In this document: positions 53,389 through 64,000 of the stretch, in pieces
Position numbering within the stretch: the first letter of the stretch is position 1
How the letters are laid out: every line of letters starts with the position of its first letter
Origin: Pseudomonas mangrovi
Lineage (GTDB): Bacteria; Pseudomonadota; Gammaproteobacteria; Pseudomonadales; Pseudomonadaceae
Reading direction: 5' to 3'
Length of the DNA stretch: 64,000 nt
Assembly: GCF_003052585.1 (NCBI RefSeq)
Contig: NZ_QASN01000006.1
Span: 211,689-275,688 of the forward strand
The notes under the pieces: model-generated
What the model was told of the DNA's origin: nothing
What the model saw: only the letters and a program-made list of their open reading frames with translations
The model's database searches: none
Program-made: the position numbers and the translations under genes

Positions 53389-53871
53389 TCAGGCGTGTTC
53401 CTGGGGAGGTGCGCGGGCGCGCCGGGCGTGGCGCGGCGGACTGACGGGCTCGCGGTAAACCGGTTGCGCGGGTGGTTGCGCTTCCCAGCGCAGTATCGGG
53501 CAGTCGCCGACGGCGGCCGGCAGCGCTGCGAAACTGGCAACCAGATGGCAATAACCACAATGATCTAGCGTGAGCGCACCGAGCTGGCGTGTGCCTGACG
53601 CGTGCTGCGCATGGTCCTGCCCGGAAGCGCTCGGGGTGATGCCATGCGCCGCGTGCGGGTCATGCCCGACATGGCCGTGGGCGGCATGGGCGGCATGGGC
53701 GCTGGGCGAGTGCCTTTCGGCAGCAGACATGGCCGCCTGCTGCTGGGCGCGCCACTGCCCGAGCGGCGGACCAATGAACAGCATGGCGATGGCGAATACG
53801 CCCAGCCAGCTGCCCAACGCTCTGATCCTGCCTGCCCTCAAACCAACGCCCCTTGTCCAGTCCGACAGCAT
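53389..53871 (-). CDS. DUF2946 family copper-associated protein
   Basis: This 160-residue protein has one membrane anchor (about 18-38), then a His- and Met-rich segment, and a CGYC motif (LDHCGYCHLV) near residue 107. Such proteins accompany copper receptors and may bind or reduce copper in the periplasm; this is inferred. The start at 53871 (MLSDWTRGVGLRAG) is preferred to ATGs 8 and 26 codons upstream. It precedes the copper receptor in the same direction. Confidence 0.8.
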   Translation of the reverse strand: MLSDWTRGVGLRAGRIRALGSWLGVFAIAMLFIGPPLGQWRAQQQAAMSAAERHSPSAHAAHAAHGHVGHDPHAAHGITPSASGQDHAQHASGTRQLGALTLDHCGYCHLVASFAALPAAVGDCPILRWEAQPPAQPVYREPVSPPRHARRARAPPQEHA

Positions 53872-54109
53872 GATCGCATCTGCGACCTGCGCCGCCATTG
53901 TGGCCCGGCGTCGCAGGCCGAGTTCTTGACGCGCAACAATTAATCGCAAAAGCCGGCCAGCCGAATAAAAAAATCACCAAAAAATCAAAAAGAGACCGTT
54001 TATTCCAATTTTTTAACAATGCTTGCAACCAGAAACGCATTTATCTAGTTTTCGCCGCATACAGGCCCGGAAAGACTCCGTGCGCCGAAGACAACCCGAG
54101 AACACCGTC

Positions 54110-55780
54110 ATGAGCATGCTGAAAGACCCGTCGCAGAAATACCGCGCCTTCGCGCCGATCCGCCTGAAGGATCGCACCTGGCCCGACCAGACCATTGCCC
54201 GCGCGCCGATCTGGTGCAGCTCCGACCTGCGTGACGGCAACCAGTCGCTGATCGAACCGATGGACCCGGCGAAGAAGCTGCGTTTCTGGCAGACCCTGGT
54301 GAAGGTCGGCGTGAAGGAGATCGAGGCGTCCTTCCCCTCTGCCTCGCAGACCGACTTCGACTTCGTGCGCAAGCTGATCGAGGAAGGCCACATCCCCGAC
54401 GACACCACCATCCAGGTGCTGACCCAGGCCCGCGAGGACCTGATCCGCCGCACCTTCGAGTCGCTGCGCGGGGCGAAGAAGGCCATCGTCCATCTGTACA
54501 ACGCCACCAGCCCGGCGTTTCGCCGCATCGTCTTCAACCAGGACAAGGCCGGGGTGATCGATATCGCGGTCAAGGCGGCGCGCCTGTTCAACGAGCTGGC
54601 GGCCGAGCAGCCGGAAACCGCCTGGACCTTCCAGTACTCGCCGGAAACCTTCAGCGCCACCGAACTGGATTTCGCCGTGGAGGTCTGCAACGCGGTGATC
54701 GAGGTCTGGCAGCCGACGCCGCAGAACAAGGTCATCCTCAACCTGCCGGCGACCGTGGAAGTGGCCACGCCGAACATCTATGCCGACCAGATCGAGTGGT
54801 TCGGCCGCCATATCGCCCGGCGCGACAGCGTGCTGATCAGCCTGCACACCCACAACGACCGTGGCACCGGCGTAGCCGCCACCGAACTGGGGCTGATGGC
54901 TGGCGCCGACCGGGTCGAAGGCTGCCTGTTCGGCAACGGCGAGCGCACCGGCAACGTCGACCTGGTGACCCTGGCACTGAATCTCTACACCCAGGGCGTG
55001 GATCCGCAACTGGACTTCTCCGACATCGACGCGGTGCGCAAGGTGGTCGAGGAGTGCAACCAGCTGCCGGTGCATCCGCGCCACCCTTATGTCGGCGATC
55101 TGGTGCATACCGCGTTCTCCGGATCGCACCAGGATGCGATCCGCAAGGGCTTCGCCCAGCAGAGCGCCGACGGGGTATGGGAAGTGCCCTATCTGCCGAT
55201 CGACCCGGCCGACATCGGCCGCAGCTACGAGGCGGTGATCCGCGTCAACAGCCAGTCGGGCAAGGGTGGCATCACCTATCTGCTGGAACAGGAATACGGC
55301 ATCAACCTACCGCGGCGGATGCAGATCGAGTTCAGCCAGGTGGTGCAGAAGGAGACCGATCGCCTGGGCCTTGAGATGAGCGCCGAGCAGATCTACCGGC
55401 TGCTGGAGAACGAATACCTCGAGGCCAGCGCACCCTATGCGCTCAAGGGCCATCGGCTGCAGGAAGAGAACGGCACCTGCGCCATCGACGTGGAAGTCGA
55501 AGGTAAGGGCGGCGTGCAGCACTGGCGCGGAATCGGCAAGGGCCCGTTGGAAGCGCTGGTCGCCGCTCTGCCGCTGAAGGTAGAAGTGATGGACTACCAC
55601 GAGCACGCCATCGGCGCCGGGACCAGCGCCCATGCCGCCGCCTACATCGAGCTGCGCCTGGACGGTCAGCGGTCGCTGCACGGCATCGGCATCGACGAGA
55701 ACCTGACCACCGCCAGCCTGCGCGCCTTCTTCAGCGCACTGAATCGGGCACTCTCGCTGGAAGCCGCCAACGCCGCCTGA
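54110..55780 (+). CDS. leuA: 2-isopropylmalate synthase
   Basis: LeuA joins acetyl-CoA to 2-oxoisovalerate in the first leucine step. This 556-residue protein is of the long LeuA type, opening [20 protein letters not shown]. It has the active-site strand [13 protein letters not shown], metal ligands in [13 protein letters not shown], and a C-terminal regulatory domain from about 430. The AT-rich leader upstream (53940-54060) has no run of Leu codons, so classic attenuation is not visible. The ATG at 54110 is the family start. Confidence 0.97.
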   Translation: MSMLKDPSQKYRAFAPIRLKDRTWPDQTIARAPIWCSSDLRDGNQSLIEPMDPAKKLRFWQTLVKVGVKEIEASFPSASQTDFDFVRKLIEEGHIPDDTTIQVLTQAREDLIRRTFESLRGAKKAIVHLYNATSPAFRRIVFNQDKAGVIDIAVKAARLFNELAAEQPETAWTFQYSPETFSATELDFAVEVCNAVIEVWQPTPQNKVILNLPATVEVATPNIYADQIEWFGRHIARRDSVLISLHTHNDRGTGVAATELGLMAGADRVEGCLFGNGERTGNVDLVTLALNLYTQGVDPQLDFSDIDAVRKVVEECNQLPVHPRHPYVGDLVHTAFSGSHQDAIRKGFAQQSADGVWEVPYLPIDPADIGRSYEAVIRVNSQSGKGGITYLLEQEYGINLPRRMQIEFSQVVQKETDRLGLEMSAEQIYRLLENEYLEASAPYALKGHRLQEENGTCAIDVEVEGKGGVQHWRGIGKGPLEALVAALPLKVEVMDYHEHAIGAGTSAHAAAYIELRLDGQRSLHGIGIDENLTTASLRAFFSALNRALSLEAANAA

Positions 55781-55790
55781 GCGGGGTAGC

Positions 55791-55937
55791 TCAGGCCACC
55801 GGAGCCGGGGGCGGATCGTCCGGCAGGGTCGGTATCCCCGGCTCGCTGGGCAGATCCGGCACCCCCGGCTCCTGGGGGGTATCCGGATCGGGTTGGCCAG
55901 GGATGCTGCCCGCGCCCCACTGATGTCGATGATTCAT
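55791..55937 (-). CDS. Small proline-rich protein of unknown function
   Basis: This 48-residue protein opens MNHRHQWGAGSIPGQ and is about one third Pro, with acidic PDPDTP, PSEPG and PDDPPP blocks and no hydrophobic core. GGAGAG lies six bases before the ATG, which argues that it is real. It is antisense-adjacent to the leuA 3' end, and the dcd terminator lies between it and dcd. I do not recognise a function; it should be unstructured. Confidence 0.6.
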   Translation of the reverse strand: MNHRHQWGAGSIPGQPDPDTPQEPGVPDLPSEPGIPTLPDDPPPAPVA

Positions 55938-56043
55938 TGTCGTCTCTCCGCGTTCACCGCCGGCAGCGCCGGCACTGGTGCGGCGGTAGAGTCCGACGGC
56001 CGCGGGAAAATTCCGGCCGGTCGTCCGCTTCGCCGGCACAAAT

Positions 56044-56077
56044 GAAAACGCCCCGCTGAGGCGGGGCGTTCGGTTTT
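56044..56077. terminator. Rho-independent terminator downstream of dcd
   Basis: Inverted repeat aacgccccgc-ctg-a-ggcggggcgtt. On the minus strand the stem is followed by TTTTCATTT. It ends the dcd transcript and could also act in the other direction (cggtttt). Confidence 0.85.
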
Positions 56078-56108
56078 CACGCAGAGATCGCTCTACCTGC
56101 GCGAGCTT

Positions 56109-56675
<567 letters not shown>

Positions 56676-57146
56676 GGCGGGCGTCCTGATTGGCTGGAAG
56701 TTGAAAAACGAGCGCGCATATTACCGGGCTGCCTGCCCCGCTAAAAGCCCGCCGAAACTCACGCTGCCGCCATCCACCCCCTCCTCAGGCGCTGCTTACA
56801 CGAACGCCGGTGATGTGCGCAGCCCGCTTGCGGCGCGACCTCCGCACAGCCCGCCGGCCTGACGCAACGCCGCGACGCCGACCTCGGCGCGAAGTTCCCA
56901 AAGGCGCGATGAGTGCATTGCGCGCTGACGGCAAGCGTGAAACAGGACAAAAAAGGAAAAATAAAGCTTTCATCGGCGCGCAAAAAGCGTATGGTGCAAC
57001 GGCTGCTGCTGCATGTGTCACCGTGAATCGCGACAGGCTCAGATTTCGATCCGAACATTGCTACGACTCCTATCTCCTTGCACTCAGTGATGGTCTGGAA
57101 ATTTCCGGTCCATATTCCCAAAAACCTGTTTCAAGGAGACATTCAC
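56676..57146 (+). promoter_or_regulatory. Long upstream region of the cold-shock gene
   Basis: No gene is visible in this 471-base gap. The dcd promoter should be at its left end (catatt near 56716 on the minus side). From about 56940 the sequence is richer in A (caggacaaaaaaggaaaaat) and leads to an AAGGAG site at 57134-57139. Cold-shock genes often have long structured leaders that act as RNA thermometers, so this is a candidate, not a proven, element. Confidence 0.45.
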
Positions 57147-57356
57147 ATGTCCAATCGTCAAACTGGCACCGTCAAGTGGTTCAACGATGAGAAAGGCTTC
57201 GGCTTCATCACCCCGCAATCCGGTGACGACCTGTTCGTACACTTCCGCGCCATCCAAGGCGACGGTTTCAAGAGCCTGAAAGAAGGCCAGCAAGTCTCTT
57301 TCGTCGCTGCCCGCGGCCAGAAAGGCATGCAAGCTGAGGAAGTCCAGGTTATCTAA
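57147..57356 (+). CDS. Cold-shock protein (CspA family)
   Basis: This 69-residue single OB-fold protein binds single-stranded nucleic acid and melts RNA structure. The two RNA-binding motifs are present: KGFGFIT (RNP1) and LFVHF (RNP2). Pseudomonas has several Csp paralogues; this one ([14 protein letters not shown]) is close to the CapB/CspD group by eye. AAGGAG sits seven bases before the ATG, and a strong terminator follows. Confidence 0.96.
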   Translation: MSNRQTGTVKWFNDEKGFGFITPQSGDDLFVHFRAIQGDGFKSLKEGQQVSFVAARGQKGMQAEEVQVI

Positions 57357-57374
57357 CCTGAGCTTCAACGCTTG

Positions 57375-57400
57375 AAAAAACCCGCTTCGGCGGGTTTTTT
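57375..57400. terminator. Bidirectional rho-independent terminator
   Basis: Perfect palindrome aaaaaacccgcttcggcggg followed by tttttt. It works for csp on the plus strand and for apbC on the minus strand. Confidence 0.93.
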
Positions 57401-57444
57401 CGTTTCTGGGCCCGTGTGCTCAGCGGCATTCGCGCCGCTGGCCA

Positions 57445-57477
57445 CGTAGGTTGGCGCTGAGCGACGCGAAGCCCAAC
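57445..57477. repeat. Dispersed repeat between csp and apbC
   Basis: cgtaggttggcgctgagcga with a cccaac end, a short member of the family tandemly repeated at 42921-43250. Confidence 0.6.
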
Positions 57478-57510
57478 AAGCGAGGCCCGATATCCAGCCG
57501 CGCCCCCTGA

Positions 57511-58602
57511 TCACTCCTCGATAACGATCTTCGGCATCGCCTGGGCACCCTGGGCAAAACGCGCGATACGCGCACCCACGCTGCGCGCCATCTGCTGGTA
57601 GAGCATCGCCAACTGGCTTTCGGTATCGGAGATCACGATCGGCTTGCCGGCATCGGTCTGACTGCGGATTGCCAGCGACAAGGGCATCGACGCCAGCAGC
57701 TCGACGCCATAGCGTGCCGCCAGCTTCTCGCCACCGCCCTCGCCGAACAGATGCTCGGCATGCCCGCAGTTCGAGCAGATGTGCACCGCCATGTTCTCCA
57801 CCACACCGAGCACCGGGATGTTGACCTTGCGGAACATCTCCACGCCCTTGATCGCATCGAGCAGCGCCAGGTCCTGCGGCGTGGTGACGATCACCGCACC
57901 GGCGACCGGCACCTTCTGCGCCAGGGTCAGCTGGATGTCACCGGTGCCCGGCGGCATGTCTACCACCAGATAGTCGAGGTCGTCCCAAGCGGTCTGGGTG
58001 ATCAGCTGGATCAGCGCGCCCGAGGCCATCGGGCCACGCCAGACCATGGGCGTGTCGTCGGTGGCGAGGAAGGCCATCGACATCACCTGCACGCCGTGCG
58101 CCTCGATCGGCACGAACCACTTCTGCTCGCGAACCTCAGGCCGGGTGCCTTCGGCGATGCCGAACATCATTCCCTGGCTGGGCCCGTAGATATCGGCATC
58201 CAGCACACCCACTCGGGCACCCTCACGAGCCAGGGCCAGCGCCAGACCGGCCGCTGTGGTGGACTTGCCGACCCCGCCCTTGCCCGAAGCCACGGCGATG
58301 ATGTTTTTCACCCCGGCCAGTGCCGGCACCTGTTCCTGGGCCTTGTGCGCCTGGATGTTCACCTCGACGCTGACACTTGCCGCCTCGACGCCGTCGAGGC
58401 TCTCCAGCGCCATCTGCAGCATCTGCGCCCAGCCGGACTTGAACAGGCCGCAGGCGTAGCCCAGCTCCAGACACACCGAAACCCGGCCACCCTGGATATC
58501 GATGGCCTGCACACAGCCGGCACTGACCGGGTCCTGGTCCAGATGGGGATCGGTGAGCTGACGCAGGCAGTTTTCCACCGCTTCGCGGGTGAGGGCACTC
58601 AT
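57511..58602 (-). CDS. apbC: Iron-sulfur cluster carrier ApbC (Mrp)
   Basis: ApbC is a P-loop ATPase that carries and hands over Fe-S clusters. This 363-residue protein has an N-terminal DUF59-like domain (about 1-90), a deviant Walker A SGKGGVGKST, VVDMPPGTGD, and a C-terminal CxxC (HICSNCGH) that binds the cluster between two subunits. It lies divergent from metG, an arrangement common in Pseudomonas and E. coli. Confidence 0.96.
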   Translation of the reverse strand: MSALTREAVENCLRQLTDPHLDQDPVSAGCVQAIDIQGGRVSVCLELGYACGLFKSGWAQMLQMALESLDGVEAASVSVEVNIQAHKAQEQVPALAGVKNIIAVASGKGGVGKSTTAAGLALALAREGARVGVLDADIYGPSQGMMFGIAEGTRPEVREQKWFVPIEAHGVQVMSMAFLATDDTPMVWRGPMASGALIQLITQTAWDDLDYLVVDMPPGTGDIQLTLAQKVPVAGAVIVTTPQDLALLDAIKGVEMFRKVNIPVLGVVENMAVHICSNCGHAEHLFGEGGGEKLAARYGVELLASMPLSLAIRSQTDAGKPIVISDTESQLAMLYQQMARSVGARIARFAQGAQAMPKIVIEE

Positions 58603-58766
58603 GGCATGACTCCGAAAGGCTGAGCAAAACAGGCGGGCATGATAGCAGCGACCAAGGCCCGCGCGGCGGGGCCGGATTGCCGCGGCCGGCGCAGCACGGA
58701 TGAAAAAAACTGCCTGCGCCTATATAGTTGCCGACTTCTTTCGCATCCCCCGTATCCCTGACCACC

Positions 58767-60815
58767 ATGTCCGATACCCGCCAGATCCTCGTCACCAGCG
58801 CCCTGCCCTACGCCAACGGCTCGATCCACCTGGGCCATATGCTCGAGTACATCCAGACCGACATCTGGGTGCGCTTCCAGAAGCTGCGTGGTCACCAGTG
58901 CATCTACGTCTGCGCCGACGATGCGCACGGCTCGGCGATCATGCTGCGCGCGGAGAAGGAAGGCATCACCCCGGAACAGCTGATCGCCAACGTCCAGGCC
59001 GAACACAGCGCCGACTTCGCCGACTTCGGCGTCGCCTTCGACAATTTCCACTCCACCCACTCGCCGGAAAACCGCGAGCTGGCCGAGCTGATCTACACCC
59101 GCCTGCGCGATGCCGGGCACATCGCCACGCGCTCGGTGACCCAGTATTTCGACCCGGACAAGGGCATGTTCCTCGCCGACCGCTTCATCAAGGGCACCTG
59201 CCCCAAGTGCGGCGCGGAAGACCAGTACGGCGACAACTGCGAGAAGTGCGGCGCCACCTACGAGCCCACCGAACTGAAAGATCCGCGCTCGGCGATCTCC
59301 GGCGCCACCCCGGTGCTCAAGGATTCCAAGCATTTCTTCTTCAAGCTTCCCGACTTTGCCGCCATGCTCAAGCAGTGGACCCGCAGTGGTGCGCTGCAGG
59401 ACGCAGTGGCGAACAAGATCGCCGAGTGGCTCGACGGCGGCCTGCAGGAGTGGGACATCAGTCGCGATGCGCCCTACTTCGGCTTCGAGATTCCCGGCGA
59501 GCCGGGCAAGTACTTCTACGTCTGGCTGGACGCGCCGATCGGCTACATGGCCAGCTTCAAGAACCTCTGCGCGCGCTGCCCGGAGCTGTCCTTCGAGGCC
59601 TTCTGGAGCCAGCAGTCGACGGCCGAGCTGTATCACTTTATCGGCAAGGACATCGTCAACTTCCACACTCTGTTCTGGCCGGCGATGCTCGAAGGCGCAG
59701 GCTTCCGCAAGCCGACCGCGGTCAACGTGCACGGCTACCTGACGGTGAACGGGCAGAAGATGTCCAAGTCGCGCGGCACCTTCATCAAGGCGCGCACCTA
59801 CCTGGACCACCTGAACCCCGAGTACCTGCGCTACTACTACGCGAGCAAGCTGAGCCGCGGGGTCGACGACCTCGACCTGAACCTCGAGGACTTCGTGCAG
59901 AAGGTCAACTCGGACCTGGTCGGCAAGGTGGTCAACATCGCGAGCCGCTGCGCCGGCTTCATCCACAAGGGCAACGCCGGCGTGCTGGTCGCGGCCAACC
60001 CGGAACCCGCGCTGTGGGAGGCCTTCCAGGCCGCCGCGCCGAGCATCGCCGAGGCCTATGAGGCCCGCGACTTCTCCCGCGCGATGCGCGAGATCATGGC
60101 CCTGGCCGACCGCGCCAACGCCTGGATCGCCGACAAGGCGCCCTGGGCACTGAACAAGGTCGAGGGCAAGCAGGCCGAGGTGCAGCAGATCTGCGCCCTG
60201 GGCATCAACCTGTTCCGCCAGCTGGTGATCCTGCTCAAGCCGGTACTGCCGCGACTGGCCGCCGACGCCGAAGCCTTCCTCAACGTTGCGCCGCTGGGCT
60301 GGGGCGATCTGCCCCATGCGCTGGCCGACCATCAGCTGAACGCCTTCACCCCGCTGCTGACCCGCATCGAGGCAGCGAAGATCGACGCCATGACCGAGGC
60401 CTCCAAGGAAGACCTGGCGGCGCAGAGCACCGATGTCGCCGCGCAGAGCACTGGCAATGGTGAGCTAAGCAAAGAGCCGCTGGCAGCGGAAATCGACTTC
60501 AATGCCTTCGCCGCGGTCGATCTGCGCATCGCCCTGATCGAGAAGGCCGAGCTGGTCGAGGGTGCCGACAAGCTGCTGCGTCTGACCCTGGACATCGGCG
60601 ACGCCAAGCGCAACGTATTCTCCGGCATTCGCAGCGCTTATCCCGACCCAAGCGTGCTGCAGGGCCGGCTGACGCTGTATGTGGCCAACCTGGCGGCGCG
60701 CAAGATGAAATTCGGTGTCAGCGAAGGCATGGTTCTGGCCGCAGGTCCGGGCGGCAGCGAGATCCATCTGCTCAGCCCGGACGCCGGCGCCCGCCCCGGC
60801 CAACGGGTGAAGTAA
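58767..60815 (+). CDS. metG: Methionyl-tRNA synthetase
   Basis: MetRS charges tRNA-Met. This 682-residue class I enzyme has the HIGH-type motif in [10 protein letters not shown], a zinc knuckle with [18 protein letters not shown], and [11 protein letters not shown]-terminal EMAP/Arc1-like tRNA-binding domain (about 575-682) follows a low-complexity linker rich in Ala, Gln and Ser ([13 protein letters not shown]). The ATG at 58767 is preferred to one 13 codons earlier. A TATATA element lies about 45 bases before the start. Confidence 0.97.
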   Translation: MSDTRQILVTSALPYANGSIHLGHMLEYIQTDIWVRFQKLRGHQCIYVCADDAHGSAIMLRAEKEGITPEQLIANVQAEHSADFADFGVAFDNFHSTHSPENRELAELIYTRLRDAGHIATRSVTQYFDPDKGMFLADRFIKGTCPKCGAEDQYGDNCEKCGATYEPTELKDPRSAISGATPVLKDSKHFFFKLPDFAAMLKQWTRSGALQDAVANKIAEWLDGGLQEWDISRDAPYFGFEIPGEPGKYFYVWLDAPIGYMASFKNLCARCPELSFEAFWSQQSTAELYHFIGKDIVNFHTLFWPAMLEGAGFRKPTAVNVHGYLTVNGQKMSKSRGTFIKARTYLDHLNPEYLRYYYASKLSRGVDDLDLNLEDFVQKVNSDLVGKVVNIASRCAGFIHKGNAGVLVAANPEPALWEAFQAAAPSIAEAYEARDFSRAMREIMALADRANAWIADKAPWALNKVEGKQAEVQQICALGINLFRQLVILLKPVLPRLAADAEAFLNVAPLGWGDLPHALADHQLNAFTPLLTRIEAAKIDAMTEASKEDLAAQSTDVAAQSTGNGELSKEPLAAEIDFNAFAAVDLRIALIEKAELVEGADKLLRLTLDIGDAKRNVFSGIRSAYPDPSVLQGRLTLYVANLAARKMKFGVSEGMVLAAGPGGSEIHLLSPDAGARPGQRVK

Positions 60816-60960
60816 CCGCACTCAGGCGCTGAGCAGGCGGCTCAACCGGCCGTCGTCAGCGCTTTTGCCGCAGTCTTTCGGCTTGTAGCGGGCGGACCGC
60901 TTCCCGATAATAGGCGCCCTCTTTCCACCGGCCCCGGCCAGCTCGCGACGGTATCCGTGC

Positions 60961-61545
60961 ATGACCGAACTCGCCCTGATCATGGTTAGCGCCATCCTGG
61001 TCAACAACTTCGTGCTGGTGCAGTTCCTCGGCCTGTGCCCGTTCATGGGCGTGTCGAAGAAGATCGAGACGGCCATCGGCCTGTCCCTTGCCACCACCTT
61101 CGTGCTGACCCTGGCGGCGATGTGCGCCTACCTGATGCAGGAGTACATCCTCAAGCCGCTGGACCTGGAGTTTCTGCGCACCATCGGCTTCATCCTGGTG
61201 ATCGCCGTGGTGGTGCAGTTCACCGAAATGGTGGTGCACAAGACCAGTCCGCTGCTGTACCGGGTGCTGGGGATCTTCCTGCCGCTGATCACCACCAACT
61301 GCATCGTGCTCGGCGTTGCCCTGCTCAACGCCAACCGTGGCGAATTCACCTTCATCACTGCCACCGCCAACGGCTTCGCCGCAGGGCTCGGCTTCTCCCT
61401 GGTGCTGGTGCTGTTCGCCGCCATGCGTGAGCGCATCGCCATCGCCGACGTGCCGAAATCCTTCCAGGGCGCGGCCATCGGCATGATCACCGCCGGCCTG
61501 ATGTCGCTGGCCTTCATGGGCTTCGCCGGGCTGATCAAGCTATGA
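60961..61545 (+). CDS. rnfA: Electron transport complex subunit RnfA/RsxA
   Basis: RnfA is a six-helix inner-membrane subunit of the Rnf complex, which couples ferredoxin and NADH redox chemistry to ion transport. In gamma-proteobacteria it also helps reduce SoxR. This 194-residue protein has the family start [20 protein letters not shown] and the motifs [12 protein letters not shown] and [11 protein letters not shown], with the Cys pair that bind a cluster. It overlaps rnfB by four bases (ATGA). Confidence 0.96.
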   Translation: MTELALIMVSAILVNNFVLVQFLGLCPFMGVSKKIETAIGLSLATTFVLTLAAMCAYLMQEYILKPLDLEFLRTIGFILVIAVVVQFTEMVVHKTSPLLYRVLGIFLPLITTNCIVLGVALLNANRGEFTFITATANGFAAGLGFSLVLVLFAAMRERIAIADVPKSFQGAAIGMITAGLMSLAFMGFAGLIKL

Positions 61546-62117
61546 GCCTGGTGCTGATCGCCGTTCTTGCGCTGCTCGCGCTGTGCCTGGTGTGCGGCGC
61601 CATCCTCGGTTTTGCCGCGGTGCGCTTTCGCGTCGAGGGCAACCCGATCGCCGAGCAGATCAACGCCCTGCTGCCGCAGACCCAGTGTGGCCAGTGCGGC
61701 TATCCCGGCTGCAAGCCCTACGCCGAGGCCATCGCCGGCGGCGACAAGATCAACAAGTGCCCTCCGGGCGGCGAGGCGACCATCCAGGCGCTGGCCGACC
61801 TGCTGGATGTCGAGCCCGAGCCGCTGGACGCCGAAGGCGGCGAAAAGCCGCAGATGGTCGCCTTCATCCGCGAGGCCGAGTGCATCGGCTGCACCAAGTG
61901 CATCCAGGCCTGCCCGGTCGACGCCATCCTCGGCGCCGCGCGGCAGATGCATACGGTGATCGCCTCGGAATGCACCGGCTGCGACCTCTGCGTCGAGCCC
62001 TGTCCGGTCGACTGCATCGACATGATCGAGGTCGGTAGCAACCTGCAGGGCTGGAAATGGTCGCAACCGCTGCCGCCTGGCCAGCTGATCGCCACTGACC
62101 GGGAGCAGGCCGCATGA
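61542..62117 (+). CDS. rnfB: Electron transport complex subunit RnfB/RsxB
   Basis: This 191-residue subunit has an N-terminal membrane anchor (about 1-24). A Cys-rich cluster domain follows ([20 protein letters not shown]), then two [4Fe-4S] ferredoxin motifs ([12 protein letters not shown] and [12 protein letters not shown]). It accepts electrons and passes them within the Rnf complex. It overlaps rnfA and rnfC by four bases each, so the order A-B-C is strictly coupled. Confidence 0.96.
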   Translation: MSLVLIAVLALLALCLVCGAILGFAAVRFRVEGNPIAEQINALLPQTQCGQCGYPGCKPYAEAIAGGDKINKCPPGGEATIQALADLLDVEPEPLDAEGGEKPQMVAFIREAECIGCTKCIQACPVDAILGAARQMHTVIASECTGCDLCVEPCPVDCIDMIEVGSNLQGWKWSQPLPPGQLIATDREQAA

Positions 62118-64000
62118 CCGCCCTGGCACAGAACCCGGCGCTGAAGGTCTGGGACATTCCCGGCGGCATCCATCCGGCCGAACGCAAGGAGCTGTCCAAC
62201 CGCGGCCCGATCCTCTATCCGCCGCTGCCACGTCAGCTGATCCTGCCGCTGGCACAGCACATCGGCGCCGCCGCCGAGCCCTGCGTGAGTGTCGGCGAGC
62301 GCGTGCTCAAAGGGCAGAAGATCGCCGAGTCGAACGGCTTCGTCAGCGCCCCGCTGCACGCGCCTACGTCGGGCAGAGTGACCTTCATAGGACCGCAGCC
62401 GTACCCCCACGTCTCCGGGCTGCCAGCCACTGCGATCGTCATCGACAGCGACGGGCTGGACGAGTGGGCGCCGCTTGCGCCCTGCCCGGACTACCGGGCA
62501 CTTGAGCCCGACGAGTTGCTGGCGCGCATTCGCGAGGCTGGCATCAGCGGCATGGGCGGCGCGGGCTTCCCGACCGCGGTGAAGCTATCGGCACGGCCGA
62601 GCCAGAAGATCCACACCCTGATCATCAACGGCACCGAGTGCGAGCCCTACATCACCGCCGATGACCTGTTGATGCGTGAAAGAGCGGCCGAGCTGGTCGC
62701 CGGTATCGACGTGCTGGTCTATCTGATCCAGCCGGACCAGGTGCTGATCGGTATCGAGGACAACAAGCCCGAAGCCATCGCCGCAGTGCGCGAGGCGCTC
62801 GCCGAGCGCAGCTACACGCTCAAGGTGTTCCCGACCAAGTACCCGTCCGGTGGCGAGAAGCAGCTGATCCAGATCCTCACCGGCAAGGAAGTGCCTGCCG
62901 GCGGCCTGCCGGCGGATATCGGCATGCTCTGCCAGAACGTCGGCACCTGCGTCGCCATCCATGACGCGGTCATGCTCGGTCGGCCGCTGATCTCGCGCAT
63001 CACCACCCTGACCGGCGAGGCGCTGGCGCGGCCGTGCAACGTCGAGGCACTGATCGGCACGCCGATCCACGAACTGCTGGCCTTCGCCGGACTGGACGAA
63101 GGAACGCTCGAACGCCTGATCATGGGCGGTCCGATGATGGGCTTTTCGCTGCCGTCGCTGGATGTACCACTGATCAAGACCACCAACTGCCTGCTCGCGG
63201 TGACCCGCAAGGAATTGCCCGCCCCACCGCCGGCGCTGCCGTGCATCCGCTGCGGCGAGTGCGCCGAGGCCTGCCCTGCGAGCCTGTTGCCGCAGCAGCT
63301 GCACTTCTTCGCCCTGGGCCACGAGCACGAACAGCTCAAGGCACACAATCTGTTCGACTGCATCGAGTGCGGCGCCTGTGCCTATGTCTGCCCCTCGAGC
63401 ATTCCGCTGGTGCAGTACTACCGGGCGGCCAAGGCCGAGATCCGCGATCTGGAGCAGAAGCAGCAGAAGGCCGAATACTCCAAGCAGCGCTTCGAACAGC
63501 GCCAGGAGCGCCTGCGCCGGGTCGAGGAACAGAAGGAAGCCGAGCGCGTTGCCCGTGCCGAACGTGCTGCCAAGGCCAAGGCCGCGCAGAGCGAGGCGCC
63601 TCCTGCGACCGCGCCGGAAGCGGCAGATGCCCAGCTGAAGAAGCTGAAGATCGAGGCCAGCATGGCCCAGGTCGCGCTGAAGAAGGCCGAGAAACAGTTG
63701 GCCCAGCACGACACCGACGAGCTCAAGGCCCAGGTCGCCGAGCTGCGTAGCGCCGCCGAAGCCGCACAGAAGGCGCTCGACGCCGCACAGGCCAGCGCGC
63801 CCGTCACCAGTGCCAAGCCCACCGGTGACGACGCGCTTAAGAAGGCCAAAATCGACGCCGCCATGCTCAAGGCCCAGCTGCGCAAGCTGGAGAAGGTCGA
63901 GCAGCCCGACGCCGATCAGCAAGCCGAACTCGCCCGTCTGCGCCAGCAACTCGAAGTCGCGGAAAAGGCCCTGGCCGACCTGGAAGCTGCACCGACTGCT
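62114..64000 (+). CDS. rnfC: Electron transport complex subunit RnfC/RsxC (3' end beyond window)
   Basis: RnfC binds NADH and FMN and carries two [4Fe-4S] clusters. The open frame runs 629 codons to the window end with no stop. The N-terminal part ([22 protein letters not shown]) is the flavin-nucleotide module. The cluster motifs are [12 protein letters not shown] and [12 protein letters not shown]. From about residue 445 the tail is a long charged Ala/Lys coiled coil that holds two similar blocks ([13 protein letters not shown] and [13 protein letters not shown]). Its final length cannot be judged here. Confidence 0.95.
   Translation, partial: MTALAQNPALKVWDIPGGIHPAERKELSNRGPILYPPLPRQLILPLAQHIGAAAEPCVSVGERVLKGQKIAESNGFVSAPLHAPTSGRVTFIGPQPYPHVSGLPATAIVIDSDGLDEWAPLAPCPDYRALEPDELLARIREAGISGMGGAGFPTAVKLSARPSQKIHTLIINGTECEPYITADDLLMRERAAELVAGIDVLVYLIQPDQVLIGIEDNKPEAIAAVREALAERSYTLKVFPTKYPSGGEKQLIQILTGKEVPAGGLPADIGMLCQNVGTCVAIHDAVMLGRPLISRITTLTGEALARPCNVEALIGTPIHELLAFAGLDEGTLERLIMGGPMMGFSLPSLDVPLIKTTNCLLAVTRKELPAPPPALPCIRCGECAEACPASLLPQQLHFFALGHEHEQLKAHNLFDCIECGACAYVCPSSIPLVQYYRAAKAEIRDLEQKQQKAEYSKQRFEQRQERLRRVEEQKEAERVARAERAAKAKAAQSEAPPATAPEAADAQLKKLKIEASMAQVALKKAEKQLAQHDTDELKAQVAELRSAAEAAQKALDAAQASAPVTSAKPTGDDALKKAKIDAAMLKAQLRKLEKVEQPDADQQAELARLRQQLEVAEKALADLEAAPTA

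Noticed and set aside
54023..54052. Nine-codon reading frame before leuA as an attenuation leader
   Set aside because: It reads MLATRNAFI, with a single Leu, so it cannot sense leucine supply. No paired stems or terminator are seen.

Overview
The window is high-GC DNA whose gene content and order fit a gamma-proteobacterium of the genus Pseudomonas or a close relative. The order recJ, an AAA ATPase, flotillin, PspA and DUF2170 genes, the order oprC-like receptor, DUF2946 gene, leuA, and the order dcd, apbC, metG, rnfABC all match what I remember of Pseudomonas chromosomes. No tRNA, rRNA, IS element, prophage or CRISPR array was seen. Short palindromic intergenic repeats are common.

Layout. 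1-148: 5' end of prfB with its programmed +1 frameshift. 438-5092: a passenger-less autotransporter barrel, then a dedicated exosortase with its probable single PEP-CTERM substrate (VIT-VWA protein). 5093-12281: MITE-like repeats, a DUF533/TerB protein, an old yellow enzyme, two small VOC/YCII proteins, recJ, yaeQ and a diguanylate cyclase. 12395-15963: an Upf1-like SF1 helicase with a possible Vsr-like tail, translationally coupled to a PLD nuclease; this looks like a defence or nucleic-acid-processing pair. 16125-26652: a seven-gene minus-strand cluster (DUF2170, PspA, YqiJ-like, flotillin, TerB-like, a 1750-residue AAA ATPase, rhomboid protease) that looks like a membrane-integrity machine. 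27019-30486: metabolic genes (CoA transferase, 2H phosphoesterase, GST, D-lactate dehydrogenase).

30553-37245 is a divergent arsenic island. arsR (fused to a low-molecular-weight phosphatase/ArsC domain), arsH, ynfA, a GAPDH-like gene and arsJ run leftward. acr3, an ArsP-type permease and a small thioredoxin run rightward. 37316-42811 is a selenium block: selD and mnmH overlap, followed by a four-gene ABC importer of the putative selenate type. 43246-47890 holds tcdA, a yqhD-like alcohol dehydrogenase, xseA and an M23 peptidase, separated by repeats.

48124-49800 encodes a flagellinolysin: a flagellin whose variable middle carries a HExxH metalloprotease. It stands alone, away from other flagellar genes, behind its own sigma-28-like promoter. 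It is followed by a YbdG-type MscS channel, a copper TonB receptor with a DUF2946 partner, leuA, a tiny proline-rich protein, dcd, a cold-shock protein, apbC, metG and rnfA-rnfB-rnfC; rnfC runs off the end.

The main points for follow-up are the flagellinolysin, the PspA-flotillin-AAA-rhomboid cluster with its possible self-regulating DUF2170 gene, the helicase-PLD pair, and the exosortase with one linked substrate.
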